Assembly (NCBI GenBank): GCA_029237695.1
Contig: CM055275.1
Location: forward strand, 85,589,088 to 85,653,087
Source of the DNA: Conchocele bisecta
Lineage: Eukaryota > Mollusca > Bivalvia > Lucinida > Thyasiridae
Direction of reading: 5' to 3'
Length of the DNA stretch: 64,000 nucleotides
The translations under genes and the position numbers were made by a program. Numbering within the stretch: the first letter of the stretch is position 1; every line of letters starts with the position of its first letter. The notes under the pieces were generated by a model, which was not told the origin of the DNA, ran no database searches, and saw only the letters and a list, made by a program, of their open reading frames with translations. Below are positions 30,655-41,033 of this stretch, piece by piece.

Positions 30655-30897
30655 AAATCAAACTGCAGTATCTGTTAAACTGCAGTATCTGCACTATGAT
30701 GCTATGCTGACCCTGTGCAATCATCCTAAGTCAAACTGCAGTATCTGTTAAACTGCAGTATCTGCACTATGATGCTACGCTGACCCTGTGCAATCATCCC
30801 CACCTGGGGACCTGGGTATGATTGCACAGGGTCAGCATAGCATCATAGTGCAGATACTGCAGTTTAACAGATACTGCAGTTTGACTTGGGAGGGCAG
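30655..30897. repeat. Compound direct and inverted repeat
   Basis: Block AAACTGCAGTATCTG followed by CACTATGATGCTATGCTGAC and CCTGTGCAATCATCC occurs twice in direct order, then once inverted after the centre CCCCACCTGGGGACC, giving a strong hairpin. Confidence 0.85.
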
Positions 30898-30934
30898 TAC
30901 AATTAAACTGTGAAACAAAAGACCTCCATACGAC

Positions 30935-31421
30935 ATTAAAGGTGCATGCCCACTCAGTAGGCACAAACTGTTCTTTATATCAGAGACATCATCTGGGTCA
31001 TTTTCTGGCAAAATAAAGATTCATTCACCATTACCCCACGTCTTGATTGCCATTATTATGCATTTTTTATCAGACGTAAATTTCCACACTGTTATTAGGG
31101 CCGATAACCGTGTTTCCTTAAAAGGTTAACGGGCATTATTATTTATTCTCTGTATTTATTTTTTGATGTGCAAGGATCATACTTTAAAATCTGTCGAAAA
31201 TATTATTGTTTCAGGTGACGCATTTAATTAGTATAACTAATTATAAAATACCATGCCTCATTTGCATATGAAAATAGCCTGATACCACCGCAAGTCACTA
31301 TCAGTAATATAAATATTATTAAATGAATTTTTAGAAATGGTGGAATGGTGACACAATTATACACTTATGTAATTCCTATAAAGAACAGTTTGTGCCTACT
31401 GAGTGGGCATGTACCTTTAAC
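30935..31421 (+). mobile_element. Family E element, full length
   Basis: TTAA-flanked: AGGTGCATGCCCACTCAGTA to ACTGAGTGGGCATGTACCT. Confidence 0.88.
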
Positions 31422-31560
31422 CTATAATTGCCATATTTTTAAAGTTATTTACCTGGGTTAAAGTTTGTATTCGAGCTGGTATTGTTGGATCTAACATTTT
31501 GCAATTTGCCTCGTTTACCAACAAACCTACAGGTGCGGTATCAGATTTTCTAGTTCAGTA

Positions 31561-31875
31561 CCAAGATGTATGATCACGTGGTACTAACAACTACAACAAA
31601 CACCGATTCAAAGTACGTATTCTTTTATAGTGTCCTTATTACGTAACGGATTTTTGATGAAATATGGCGCATCAAACGCGTCTTGTTAAGCTGCATTTGG
31701 TGGTCTCTGTATTTCCGCCCAAACTTGTGTCGTTATTCCGACACGTAAATCGATTATTCGCAAAAACGACATAAGTCTGTGCCAAACTCCATAGACCACC
31801 AAATGCGACTCATAGAGACGCGTTTGCTGCGCCATATTTCATCAAAATCCGTTGCACATGATATTAAATAACAAA
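31561..31875. mobile_element. Family G element, right end lost
   Basis: Starts TATGATCACGTGGTACTAAC; one central arm is shortened (GTCGTTATTCCGACACG). Ends after CATCAAAATCCGTTGCACAT. Confidence 0.75.
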
Positions 31876-31933
31876 TGCAATAACTAGACAACTGGTGTCA
31901 CTTACCTGTCAATCAATAAATCAGGAAATGTGT

Positions 31934-32275
31934 TTTATTGACATATGCGTGTCACTCACACGTATCTTTTGACAGCTGGTATGTATTAATGCGACGTGCC
32001 TTATATATTTGAGTTAGTTGTTTGTACGAAAGAAATACTCTTTCGTCGGAAAGAAGTACTATTGGTTGGATAAACAATCGCGAAGAATATTTTTATTGAC
32101 ACATACCAAGTCACTTGCACTTATTTATACATATACGTGTATATTTTGACAGATGTTACATGTATGTATATTGTATTAATGACATTCCTTTGATGCATTG
32201 TGTAAATAGAACTATTTTACTGATATATGCAAGTTAGTTTGTAGGAAGGAAAAGCGATTTCGTTAGAATGAATTT
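31934..32275 (+). repeat. Diverged two-unit tandem repeat, about 157 bp
   Basis: TTTTATTGACATATGCGTGTCACT... and TTTTATTGACACATACCAAGTCACTT begin two similar units that share TTTTGACAG.TG and TATTAATG.C.T.CC, with a third partial start (TTACTGATATATGCAAG). Confidence 0.5.
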
Positions 32276-32469
32276 ACATTTTGTTGGAACGAAAAGACTA
32301 TTCGATTGTAGCGTCTCCGGATTAATATAACCGACAAAAAAAATAAGGGTCACATATTGAAAACATAATGTCCGTTGACATGGTTATGTACAAGTAGGTT
32401 GGTCAATATGTGTACATACAAACTGGCGTTATGCATAGGTCACATGAGGTGTACGGGTGCTCCCGGGTC

Positions 32470-32575
32470 CGTAAGACATGTAGCCCGTTTCACCAACATT
32501 GCATCCATATGACCTGTAGCCCGTTTCACCAACATTGCATCCGTAAGACCTGTAGCCCGTTTCACCAACATTGCA
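32470..32575 (+). repeat. Three-unit tandem copy of a family D end
   Basis: CTGTAGCCCGTTTCACCAAC and ATTGCATCC repeat about every 36-38 bases; the last unit runs straight into the family D element at 32555. Confidence 0.85.
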
Positions 32576-32870
32576 AAGTATACTTTCCAGCAAAGTATAC
32601 TTTGAGGGAGAAATTTTCAATTTTAAGATAAATTTATTAATTGTTATTATACTGAATGTATTACATTATCACAGCCAATTTGGCTGTGATAATGTAATAA
32701 ATTCAGTATAATAATTCTGCATACTTTTAATCATGAAATATATGCATTTGTTAGTTCTATATGAAATAATGCATTTCAGGAAAAATAAATGGTTACTCCC
32801 TCAAAGTATACTTTGCTAGAAAAGTATGCTTTGCAATGTTGTGAAATATGCAACTGGAGAAAATACCGGA
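32555..32870. mobile_element. Family D element
   Basis: CACCAACATTGCAAAGTATA to AAGTATGCTTTGCAATGTTG, centre ATTATCACAGCCAATTTGGC. Confidence 0.85.
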
Positions 32871-33000
32871 GTCCGGTTTAGACAGGTTCCACCGTATCAC
32901 TGAAAACTCCCGGAACAGTCGCCTCTCCATAACAACTCCCTATCTGTAACAGCTGATATTTTATATCTCAAATTGACGACTGGCACAATATTTAATTATT

Positions 33001-33241
33001 TGCGGCTGTGACTGGAGAAATGGGGCTTTTGGGTTTTGAAACTAGTGTAGATACTCTTTGCAGACTGGGTATACGCACGATCTGACCAGGATCTGCACTG
33101 TTCGCCATTTCAATGAAACACCCGTCATGCTTCTAACACCCACTATAATTGATGAGCATCATGTTACTGCAGTCTGCTCTGGGACCAGGGGCTGTACTGG
33201 TCGCAAATACAATAAGCTCCATTTCTCCAGTCACAGCCACA
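33001..33241. mobile_element. Family K element, full length
   Basis: Only complete copy here: inverted ends GGCTGTGACTGGAGAAATGG and CCATTTCTCCAGTCACAGCC, with TGACCAGGATCTGCACTGTT and ATGAAACACCCGTCATGCTT inside. It defines family K at about 240 bases. Confidence 0.85.
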
Positions 33242-33242
33242 T

Positions 33243-33490
33243 TTAACCCTTTGAACCCGAAAGCCCGCTATAGCGGTTTATGCAAACAGTGCCGATCCAG
33301 ATGAGCCGGCTCGTAACGAGCCGTCTCATCAGGATCTGCACTTTTTGCAAGTAATTTTCGTATTTCTTAGAACAAAAACACCCCCTTTTCATAAATGGAC
33401 GAATCTGAAAATCATTTTGTGACCATTGGATTGGTCGGAACATTAGCATATCACAGTCCATTCCAGTTCCTTAGGGTTGAAAGGGTTAAG
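33243..33490. mobile_element. Family J element, full length
   Basis: TTTAACCCTTTGAACCCGAA, core GAGCCGGCTCGTAACGAGCC, end TTAGGGTTGAAAGGGTTAA. Confidence 0.85.
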
Positions 33491-33529
33491 CGGGCTGCTG
33501 GTTAGCAGCATGCAAAGGGTAATTTAATA

Positions 33530-33724
33530 CAATGGAACCTCTCTGAACCGGACACCTAGAAACATCTGCGATCTCATTTTTCTTGGGTTTCTTGGTCCTT
33601 TACCTCAGGTGATAATGTCTGTTCATGATCGCATAGCACTCATCTATGGCTCAGTAGTATCACATGCCTGAATGCATGAATTGCAGTGAATTCCAGGGTG
33701 TCCGGTAAAGAGAGGTTTCACTGT
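33530..33724. mobile_element. Family F element
   Basis: CAATGGAACCTCTCTGAACC to GTCCGGTAAAGAGAGGTTTC and ACTG; interior has TGTTCATGATCGCATAGCAC. Confidence 0.75.
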
Positions 33725-33784
33725 TGTGGGTTTTATCCTTACCGGAATCCCAACTGAATGTCTCTATTTGGCATTATGGTACGT

Positions 33785-34145
33785 ATTTTTTTATCTCCTA
33801 ATTAGGACTTATTATCTCCTAATTAGGACTTATGATGACTTAGTATCTCCTAATTAGGACTTAATATCTCTTATTTTGGACCTACTATCTCCTCATTGGG
33901 ACTTAGTATCTCCTAATTAGGAGTTAATATGTCCAAATTAGGACTTACGATCTCATAATGAGATAGTATCTCTTAATTATGACTTGGTATTGTTTAACTA
34001 GGAGTTATTATCTCCTACATGTAATTAGCACTTACTATCTCCTACGTATCTTCTAAGTCCTTAGTATTTTACTTACTCTCTCCTAATTAGGAGTTAGTAT
34101 CTCCTAAATTAGGAGTTAGTATCTACTAATTAGGAGATAAACCAT
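33785..34145. repeat. TATCTCCTAATTAGGACTTA array
   Basis: About sixteen units of 17-20 bases (TATCTCCTAATTAGGACTTA and variants). Each unit is itself nearly palindromic at CTAATTAG. Confidence 0.85.
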
Positions 34146-34444
34146 ATTTTAGCATTGGCACGAGGACGCTTCCATATGAATCCGGTTGTACCCATTGTGA
34201 TAACAGTAAACTAGACGGTAAGTGCTATTAAACAAACAAATCAACACAATTCTTTTAAAATATGATACGTTTATGCATTTACACATAAGACAGAGCAGTG
34301 GATGTACAATAAATAGTTATAAATAATAATAATGCCGTTGTTTCTCTGTTAAGTGTCCGCGTGCGGGTAGGTTTTGAGAGAGGTTCTTTAAATACACAAA
34401 CACACTGTGTATGCTGTTTGAAACTATTTTCTGGTGAAGTAATA
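34146..34444. other. No gene seen
   Basis: Ordinary DNA with no family match. Confidence 0.35.
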
Positions 34445-34800
34445 TAGGAATGAATGGCCTTTTTGTGGAATTTATCGGGGTATAAACTTGGAAAAGTCGC
34501 GGGAATACTGGACGAAGGCCGGAAGGCCTCGTCCAGTATTCCCGCTACTTTTCCAAGTTTATATTCCCGATAAATTCCACAAAAAGGCCATTCATTCCTT
34601 ATAATTCCAGCATTTGAAATAAATTCATCGAGAAAATGTGTTTATTTTTCGTTTTCTTAAGAATTATTTTAACTGCGCCTGACGGTTACGGAAAGTAGTT
34701 CGGCGTGGGAGTTTAATGGGATATAAATTTTGGACAGAGACTTGCTACGGACCAATCAAATGTTAGGGAATTGTGTAAATATTTTTGTGCTGGAATTATT
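34445..34800 (+). mobile_element. Family H element
   Basis: Complete: GGAATGAATGGCCTTTTTGT to GTGCTGGAATTATTAGG. Confidence 0.85.
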
Positions 34801-35352
34801 AGGAAATAAGAATATGTTTAAATCTGTTCATGAATTTACACTTAATAATAAGTTTAATCAATGTATTTTTTTCTTATTTGTTTTCTGGCGGCAATTTAAA
34901 TCCATGTTAAACACTTCCTCAACTCTTTGCAAACAGCAAAATGTTGAGGAAGATTTTAACATAAATTTACCTTTATTTCTTTTTTCAAGGTTTTTTTTTT
35001 TAGCGGATACCTAGGTAGGTTTGAACATCTGGTTGGACGCTTAACAGAGAAAATATATGGCATGGCCTTAAACAAAACCACACCATTTAAATGCACATAT
35101 AGACATACATGAAGACGATACAATCAAATCAAAATGATTAAATGAAATTTGACAAGTTCACAATATATGGAATTGTTACTTGTAATAAAATGTACAACAC
35201 AGCGAATATTTCATGACCGATGACCATTATGATATTTATAACACGAGTTCCATGATTTCATAAAAAACGATACATAACCTCGTTGCCTATGTAACCAGTC
35301 AACGAGTTTCGTATAAAACATAAATATTAATTAATCACGAATGCAAGACCAC
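34801..35352. other. No gene seen
   Basis: AT-rich, with CACTTCCTCAACTCTTTGC / AAAATGTTGAGGAAG as a weak hairpin near 34912-34955 and a T run near 34990. No exon seen. Confidence 0.35.
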
Positions 35353-35601
35353 AGGGGCCAGTTTCACTAAACTTCTTACGACTAAAATGTTCGTAAGTGC
35401 AAATTTAAGATCGTCTGTAAATTTCAATTAATGGATTTACATTTATTGAGCATAGGCTGCATATGCAGCCTATGCTCAATAAATGTAATTCCAATAATTA
35501 TTTACAAGAAAACAATGTTAATGTGAAATTTACAGACTATCATAATTTTGTTCTTACGAACATTTTAGTCGTACGAAGCTTAGTGAAACGGCCCCCTGGT
35601 C
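35353..35601. mobile_element. Family C element with 60-bp palindrome
   Basis: GGCCAGTTTCACTAAACTTC to GCTTAGTGAAACGGCCCCC; centre as at 15955. Confidence 0.87.
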
Positions 35602-35844
35602 ACACATTGATTATGCACGGACACCTAACATGTTTGGCAGAGGTATCATTAAAAGATTCTTACACTGATCTATTATGAGCTTTAATACACTGCGAAAGCC
35701 ACTTTTATGTAATAAAGTAAGCGTTGTATTATGAACTCATCCGTCCCGATATTACGTGTATACGTATGAATAAAGCTAACAGTAGTCTATGCACAAGTAT
35801 GCAGGAAGGTCCTAATTTGTTCATTTGCACAAAGTGCGGCGTTT

Positions 35845-36065
35845 GACCATGACCCTGTACACTACCGCCTGCGTCAACCTTGTTAATGTTTTTATTTCAA
35901 AATACTTGGATATTGAGCTTGAAATCAGGCAGTTTGAGTCGCTGAGCCTGAGCTGTGCTACAGTTCAGACTCAGACTCAGCGTCGTCATTGCCAATGTAT
36001 GTTCAGAAACGTTGATAATCCGGGCAAGGTTAACGCAGGCGGTTGTTTATCAACACCTTAAAGTG
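35845..36065. mobile_element. Family O element
   Basis: ACACTACCGCCTGCGTCAAC and GTTAACGCAGGCGGTTGTT are inverted ends; GTTCAGAAACGTTGATAATC is the inverted form of the array unit at 51590. Confidence 0.75.
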
Positions 36066-36123
36066 TTTGTAGTTAACGACAATCCGTGGGCTGACATCAC
36101 CAACTACCAAACATGTACCAAGA

Positions 36124-36433
36124 ATTATCCCGTCAACACAGTGCGTATGTGTCGTGAAACACGGTGCCGAGAAACATTTTGGATATCCTGTCAATACGAC
36201 CTAATCACTGCGTATGAATATGTGTGGTGGCTGGGGTTATTCTTTGGTACATTTTAAAGCCATTTGTAGTTGTTGACGGGATAAATAGAATAGTAGTTTA
36301 GTGCCGTTAATTGGAAAAATATCTGGCGCGGCACGGAAACGGGATGTGCTCGGCAGAGCCTCGCCCATCCCGTTTCCTAAGCCTAAGTCAGATACTTTTT
36401 CCCATTCACGACACTAACCTACTATTCTCTATA
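36124..36433 (+). mobile_element. Two-hairpin element, family A
   Basis: Complete, with long X interior; small changes in both Y arms (GCCGTTAATTGG and CATTCACGACACTAACC). It lies 127 bases past the stop codon of the - strand gene. Confidence 0.87.
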
Positions 36434-36559
36434 TATTCCATAACCGATTGTATATGAGTTAGTGATAATACTTGAGCTAACATATTCAATTACTTCATGG
36501 ACTGATCAACATTGCTCCAACTGAACTTTTAGCCGGCGTATTTCATGCGTTTCAAGTTA

Positions 36560-38278
36560 CTAAACTACCAATGGTTCTGTGATCGCTGGGCCCGTTGCTG
36601 TTGCATCGATAGCTGGAAGAGATTTTGAAGCAATATTTTTAACTGGAGTCGCTTTAACAATGGTATCAATAATTTGAGCATCAGCCACCTGTGCTAGAAT
36701 TGGTTTCAGAACGGTGTCCGTAATTGTCTTAGTATCCACGATAGCTGTGTCTAAAACCGCTGGGCCCGTTGCTGTTGCATCGATAGCTGGAAGAGATTTT
36801 GAAGCAATATTTATAACTGGAGTCGCTTTAACAATGGTATCAATAATTGGAGCATCAGCCACCGGTGCTAGAATTGGTTTCAGAACGATGTCCGTAATTG
36901 TCTTAGTATCCACGATAGCTGTGTCTAAAACAGGAGACTTGTCAATGAGTGTGCTCATGCCGCCTATTGACGATGTTACATGCCCTGACTTGATAGCTGC
37001 AATAAAACTGTCTATAGCTGGTGGTGCCATTGCTGCGTTGTCTAAAGACACCACTACTGGGTTTGTGGACACGACGCTTGATTTTGACTGAGTGTCTAGG
37101 ACTATACCATCATTAGCATTGACGACAGCATCAGTTACACTGACAGTGGTTTCCAAGGTATCTATGGCAATTGTATTTGCGTCGGCGGTTGAATCGCTGG
37201 TGCTTGCAATCGTGATGTCTGTGCCTGTAGAGTCTGGTGCCTCTGGTGCCTCTGGTGCCTCTGGTGATTCCGGCCCATCTGGAAGGTCTCGGTCCACGAA
37301 CGAAGGAAACTGATAGGCTGGATAAGCTCCATTTGCATTGTTAATGAAACTATTAAACAGCATATGAGCCTTTGTAGTGGAATGCTGAACCGCCGACGGG
37401 ATGACGTTTTCCTGTCGTCCTACCAGCGGATCATTCGGTTTGTCAATACTGGCCTTCTGTCCCACACTGACCTTAAACCCATTTGCGTTGATTTCGTGCG
37501 CCATACCCGTTCCCTCTACAGTGACACCGGACCCCGGGGAGCTTATTATTGTCGTTCTGCCTGCAGTCCCTGTATCTGCGCCTATCTGGGAGATCTGAAC
37601 GGACCCGTGGTTGCCATCTGTGATGTGAATTCTTCCACCGCCACTGATAGCAATTCGACTTCCGGTAGAATGTGCCTCATTATCACCGTCTAGACTGGTG
37701 ATCGAAAAGCTGGAGCGGAATGGCAGATTTTGACTGCGGCTGCGGGGAATGTCTACTGTTCGGAATTGCGCCATTACGGGTGTCTGGAACGAAGGAAACG
37801 CCTGTCGAATCGGGTTGCTAACGAATACGCGACTTGGTTGACGACGACGTTGGGACTTGAATATCACTGGTCGTGATCGGAGGATTGGCAACGCTCTTTG
37901 CCAGCGCGTCTGGTAGTCGTACTCCGTGCGTCGTCGGGGGATAACTCTCACGGTCCGTAGCGGTATTGAACTCGAACGACGTTGTGGTTGGGAAAATCTT
38001 GCAGACGGCTGACGCGCCCATAAAGCTGGCTGACGCGTCCTCCATTGAGCATTATCACGTGTTTGAACATATCGAAAGCGGGTGGGATATTGTCGCGATG
38101 GGGCGCGGTATAGAGTGGTTGGTTGTTGCGATTGTGAGAACGCCTGCTGACTTCGCCGCACTATGGGATACTGATACCTCATTGGTCTAACAACTTGGTA
38201 GCTTGGAAACCATCTCGAACGAGATTCGTATGGTTGGACGTCACTCGTGAACTGACCTCCTGATCCTCCTCGATTCCC
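36560..38278 (-). CDS. Secreted Arg-rich / Ala-Thr-Asp-rich repeat protein, main exon
   Basis: With the signal exon at 40351-40437 this makes a 601-residue protein. The exon begins after TTATATTTCAG in phase 0 (GNRGGSGGQFTSD). Residues 50-215 are very Arg/Gln/Pro/Ser-rich (SRWFPSYQVVRPMRYQYP near the start); 227-310 are Gly/Ser/Thr/Ile-rich (SRIAISGGGRIHITDG); 363-380 hold three EAP repeats; the last third is Ala/Thr/Ile/Asp-rich and ends in two 58-residue tandem repeats (about 478-593) containing LDTAIVDTKTITD and SLPAIDATATGP. The charge shift from strongly basic to acidic is striking. No cysteine is visible in this exon and no known domain. A structural secreted matrix protein is a reasonable guess only. 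Confidence 0.8.
   Translation of the reverse strand, partial: GNRGGSGGQFTSDVQPYESRSRWFPSYQVVRPMRYQYPIVRRSQQAFSQSQQPTTLYRAPSRQYPTRFRYVQTRDNAQWRTRQPALWARQPSARFSQPQRRSSSIPLRTVRVIPRRRTEYDYQTRWQRALPILRSRPVIFKSQRRRQPSRVFVSNPIRQAFPSFQTPVMAQFRTVDIPRSRSQNLPFRSSFSITSLDGDNEAHSTGSRIAISGGGRIHITDGNHGSVQISQIGADTGTAGRTTIISSPGSGVTVEGTGMAHEINANGFKVSVGQKASIDKPNDPLVGRQENVIPSAVQHSTTKAHMLFNSFINNANGAYPAYQFPSFVDRDLPDGPESPEAPEAPEAPDSTGTDITIASTSDSTADANTIAIDTLETTVSVTDAVVNANDGIVLDTQSKSSVVSTNPVVVSLDNAAMAPPAIDSFIAAIKSGHVTSSIGGMSTLIDKSPVLDTAIVDTKTITDIVLKPILAPVADAPIIDTIVKATPVINIASKSLPAIDATATGPAVLDTAIVDTKTITDTVLKPILAQVADAQIIDTIVKATPVKNIASKSLPAIDATATGPAITEPLVV
36585..36932 (-). repeat. Two 174-bp in-frame coding repeats
   Basis: Units 36585-36758 and 36759-36932 are nearly identical (58 codons each). 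They differ at a few codons, for example AQVADAQ versus APVADAP and PVKN versus PVIN. Confidence 0.9.
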
Positions 38279-38327
38279 CTGAAATATAAATGTTATATTC
38301 TTAGTCTTTTTTATTAAATTTTCAAAA

Positions 38328-38575
38328 TCAGGGGTCCGTTTCACTAAACTTCGTACGACTAAAATGTTCGTAAGTACAAAATTATAATAGTCTGTAAATA
38401 TTCACAATAACAATTGTTCTTGTAAACAATTATTGAATTTACATTTATTGAGCATAGGCTGCATATGCAGCCTATGCTCAATACATGTAAATATATAAAT
38501 TGAATTTTCCAGACGTTCCTAAATTTGCACTTACGAACATTTTACTCGTACGAAGTTTAGTGAAACGGGCCTCTG
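38328..38575. mobile_element. Family C element in the intron of the - strand gene
   Basis: GTCCGTTTCACTAAACTTCG to AGTTTAGTGAAACGGGCC; the centre palindrome has altered rims (TTGAATTTACATTTATTGAG). Confidence 0.85.
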
Positions 38576-38617
38576 GTCTTTATCAAAATAACTAGAAGTT
38601 CCATAGCTTGTGATATT

Positions 38618-38695
38618 GTACGACCCTCGGAGCGGATTATCGTTGCGCGGAGGAACGAGTGGTATACGGCTGTATCCACATACACATAGAACAAC
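38618..38695. repeat. Family N hairpin (diverged)
   Basis: GACCCTCGGAGCGGATTATC and GTTGCGCGGAGGAACGAGTG, followed by GTATCCACATACAC. Confidence 0.45.
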
Positions 38696-38746
38696 GCTTA
38701 TTGTTTTATACGTATATCATCACAATTTGTATACGCCTCAAATATA

Positions 38747-39075
38747 GAGAATAGTCGGTTAGTGCAGCGAATGGGAAAACATATCTGACAAGGCTTAGGA
38801 AACGGGATGGGAAAGGCTCTGCCGAGCACATCCCGTTTCTGTGCCGTGCCAGATATGTTTCCCATTCACGGCCCTAACATACTATTATAGTTATCCCGTC
38901 AACACTACAAATAGCTTTAAAATGCAAAAGAATAACTCCAGCCGCATCTTCAAAATCGGAGAATCGACTTGTACATATTCCTACGCAGTGATTAGGTCGT
39001 ATTGACAGGATATCAAAAATGTTTCCCGGCACCGTGTTTCACAGCACATATGCACTGTGTTGACGGGATAAAGGA
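38747..39075 (-). mobile_element. Two-hairpin element, family A, reversed
   Basis: Y then X, ending GTGTTGACGGGATAAAGG. X interior long form with CGATTCTCC-type addition also seen at 44500. Confidence 0.85.
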
Positions 39076-39284
39076 AGACACACAACACAAAACTGTATCA
39101 AAGATGTGATATTATGCAACTAAAGGGAAGCCGATGACATGCTATATCCCCAAATGATTCAGTCAAAAAAAGATCCAAATAGAAGTTAGAAATTCTAAGT
39201 TCAAAGGTGGTGGGGGTCACCCCTAGGCCGAATAGACAATCGACATACATTTTTCGCATCATATACGCCACATATGTATTCGTT

Positions 39285-39395
39285 ATTGTTCACATATTGC
39301 ATTTTTAAGGAATTAAATGCGAGGGAGCGCTAGCGACCGCAGCATTTAGTTCCTGCAAAATCCAATATGTGAACAATAACATACATATAGTTCCG
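39285..39395. repeat. Family M palindrome
   Basis: TTGTTCACATATTGCATTTT and TAAGGAATTAAATGCGAGGG, GCGCTAGCG at the centre, then the mirror ending CCAATATGTGAACAATAAC. Confidence 0.8.
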
Positions 39396-39534
39396 CCAAA
39401 TGTACAATGTAATAGGCGAACTATAAGAAGTACCATTATGGTTTAAAAGTTGTACATCGAAGAAGGCAAACTTGCGAGATTCAAAGGACAGAAGGGGGAG
39501 ATAATCCATTACCCAGGGGAATAAATCAAAAGTC

Positions 39535-39605
39535 GAAACGAACGGACGCGGACGGACGGACAGACTAACCGTCTATCCATCAATCCGTCAGTCCGTCCGT
39601 TTCGA
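39535..39605. repeat. GGAC-rich simple sequence with inverted partner
   Basis: ACGGACGCGGACGGACGGAC faces CAGTCCGTCCGTTTCG. Confidence 0.6.
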
Positions 39606-39663
39606 AAACACCCAAGACAAAAATAATTTAACAATTTTTTATTTTTTAAAAAGCGAGTATTTA

Positions 39664-39775
39664 CAGGTTATTTGATTTGTATGTGGATATATGCAATAGT
39701 TTCACAGCGTACGATAGGAGCGCAATATCGTCGCGCGTCGGAACTAGTGACATATATCCACATACAAATGAAATA
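39664..39775. repeat. Family N hairpin
   Basis: GTATGTGGATATATGCAATA and CATATATCCACATACAAATG enclose GCGCAATATCGTCGCGCG. Confidence 0.75.
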
Positions 39776-39821
39776 AACTGTTGATTATATACGTACATTA
39801 CTCACACAATGTATATGCGCC

Positions 39822-40178
39822 TAATAATTCCAGCACAAACATATTTACACAATTCCAACATTTGATTGGCCCGAAGCAAGTCTCTGTCCAAAATTTATAT
39901 CCCAGTAAACTCCCACGCCGAACTACTTTCCGTAACCGTGAGGCGCAGTTAAAATAATTATTAAGAAAACGGAAAATAAACACATTTTCTTGATGAATTT
40001 ATTTAAAATGCTGGAATTATAAGGAATGAATGGCCTTTTTGTGGAATTTATCGGGGATATAAACTTGGAAAAGTCGCGGGAATACTGGACGAGGCCTTCC
40101 GGTCTTCGTCGAGTATTCCCGCGACTTTTCCAAGTTTATACCCCGATAAATTCCACAATAAGGCCATTCATTCCTACA
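39822..40178 (-). mobile_element. Family H element, reversed
   Basis: Complete, from AATAATTCCAGCACAAACAT to AAGGCCATTCATTCCTAC. Confidence 0.85.
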
Positions 40179-40350
40179 ATAAACTAATTAGTGATGATTT
40201 AGAAAGAATTATTTTGCGAGATGAAATGTAGTTCCGGCATTGATCAACATGAACTCACGAGACGTCAATATGGAAAAATATTGACGACTTGGGTTCCATT
40301 GTGTTTCAATGGGAAACGAAAATATGCATTAATAAAATAAAAGTACGTAC

Positions 40351-40437
40351 CCGACTTGTGTATATCCCTATGGACTGGGAACTGACGTACGACGCCAGAA
40401 CTACCATGGTTAGTGCATGTCTTATAAAAGTATCCAT
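40351..40437 (-). CDS. Signal-peptide exon of the secreted Arg-rich repeat protein
   Basis: On the - strand, ATG at 40437 opens 29 codons: MDTFIRHALTMVVLAS, then YVSSQS with a probable cleavage after SSQ or SS, then IGIYTSR. It ends CGG before GTACGT, phase 0, matching the acceptor at 38279-38280. The 2.07-kb intron is almost filled with elements C, N, A, M, N and H. Confidence 0.75.
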
Positions 40438-41033
40438 CTTGTACATAAGTTATATGAAAACTTGTAACGTAAAAAAAATCAATACGATCAATACAACAGG
40501 TTATAACTAACTCCTATTAAAAAACGTGCATGCATGTGTTCGCGCAATGCAACACACTGATCTGATAGTCATGGGTGACATAGGAACAGAATCATTAACT
40601 TGACAATCAAAACGTAGACGGCGTACGTTGCATATTAATCATTGACAGACTGTTCAATGTGTATCTGACAAGGTCTGAAACGTCAAACGGGGAAAGAAAC
40701 GTCAATTATTTGATTGACCAACCGAGTGTTAATCACGTCACGTGATATAATACGGTCACCGCGAACTGTGAATTATGTACTTAGCATAATGTCACATACC
40801 TCTGATTGTGTCTGGAAAAGTGTGAATTTGTCATACTGCAGATAATGTTTTGATTGGTCAGCTTGATGGGTAACATCAATATGGCTGGAATAAATATGGC
40901 GGCGGGTCGAGGCGGAGTCGGAAACGGTTTTTTCTTTTTTGGAAATCACCTCCGAAACAGAGTCATAGGCACTGGAAATGATGTAAAAAAAAAGTTTGAT
41001 TCTGAAAATCGGTCCAGAAATTACCAAGTTATT
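40438..41033 (-). other. Upstream region of the - strand secreted gene
   Basis: No repeat family covers most of this, unlike its surroundings. On the - strand it reads TATTATATCACGTGACGTGA near 40735-40755, a TATA-like string beside CACGTG, followed by GGTTGGTCAATCAAA. This could be the promoter but nothing fixes the transcription start. Confidence 0.25.

Noticed and set aside
33785..34145. Possible origin or S/MAR-like array
   Set aside because: Only a simple tandem repeat can be shown; no other origin features.
36714..37313. Two hydrophobic-looking + strand ORFs (125 and 73 codons)
   Set aside because: Antisense shadows of the Ala/Thr/Asp-rich exon, which has splice sites and a signal exon on the - strand.
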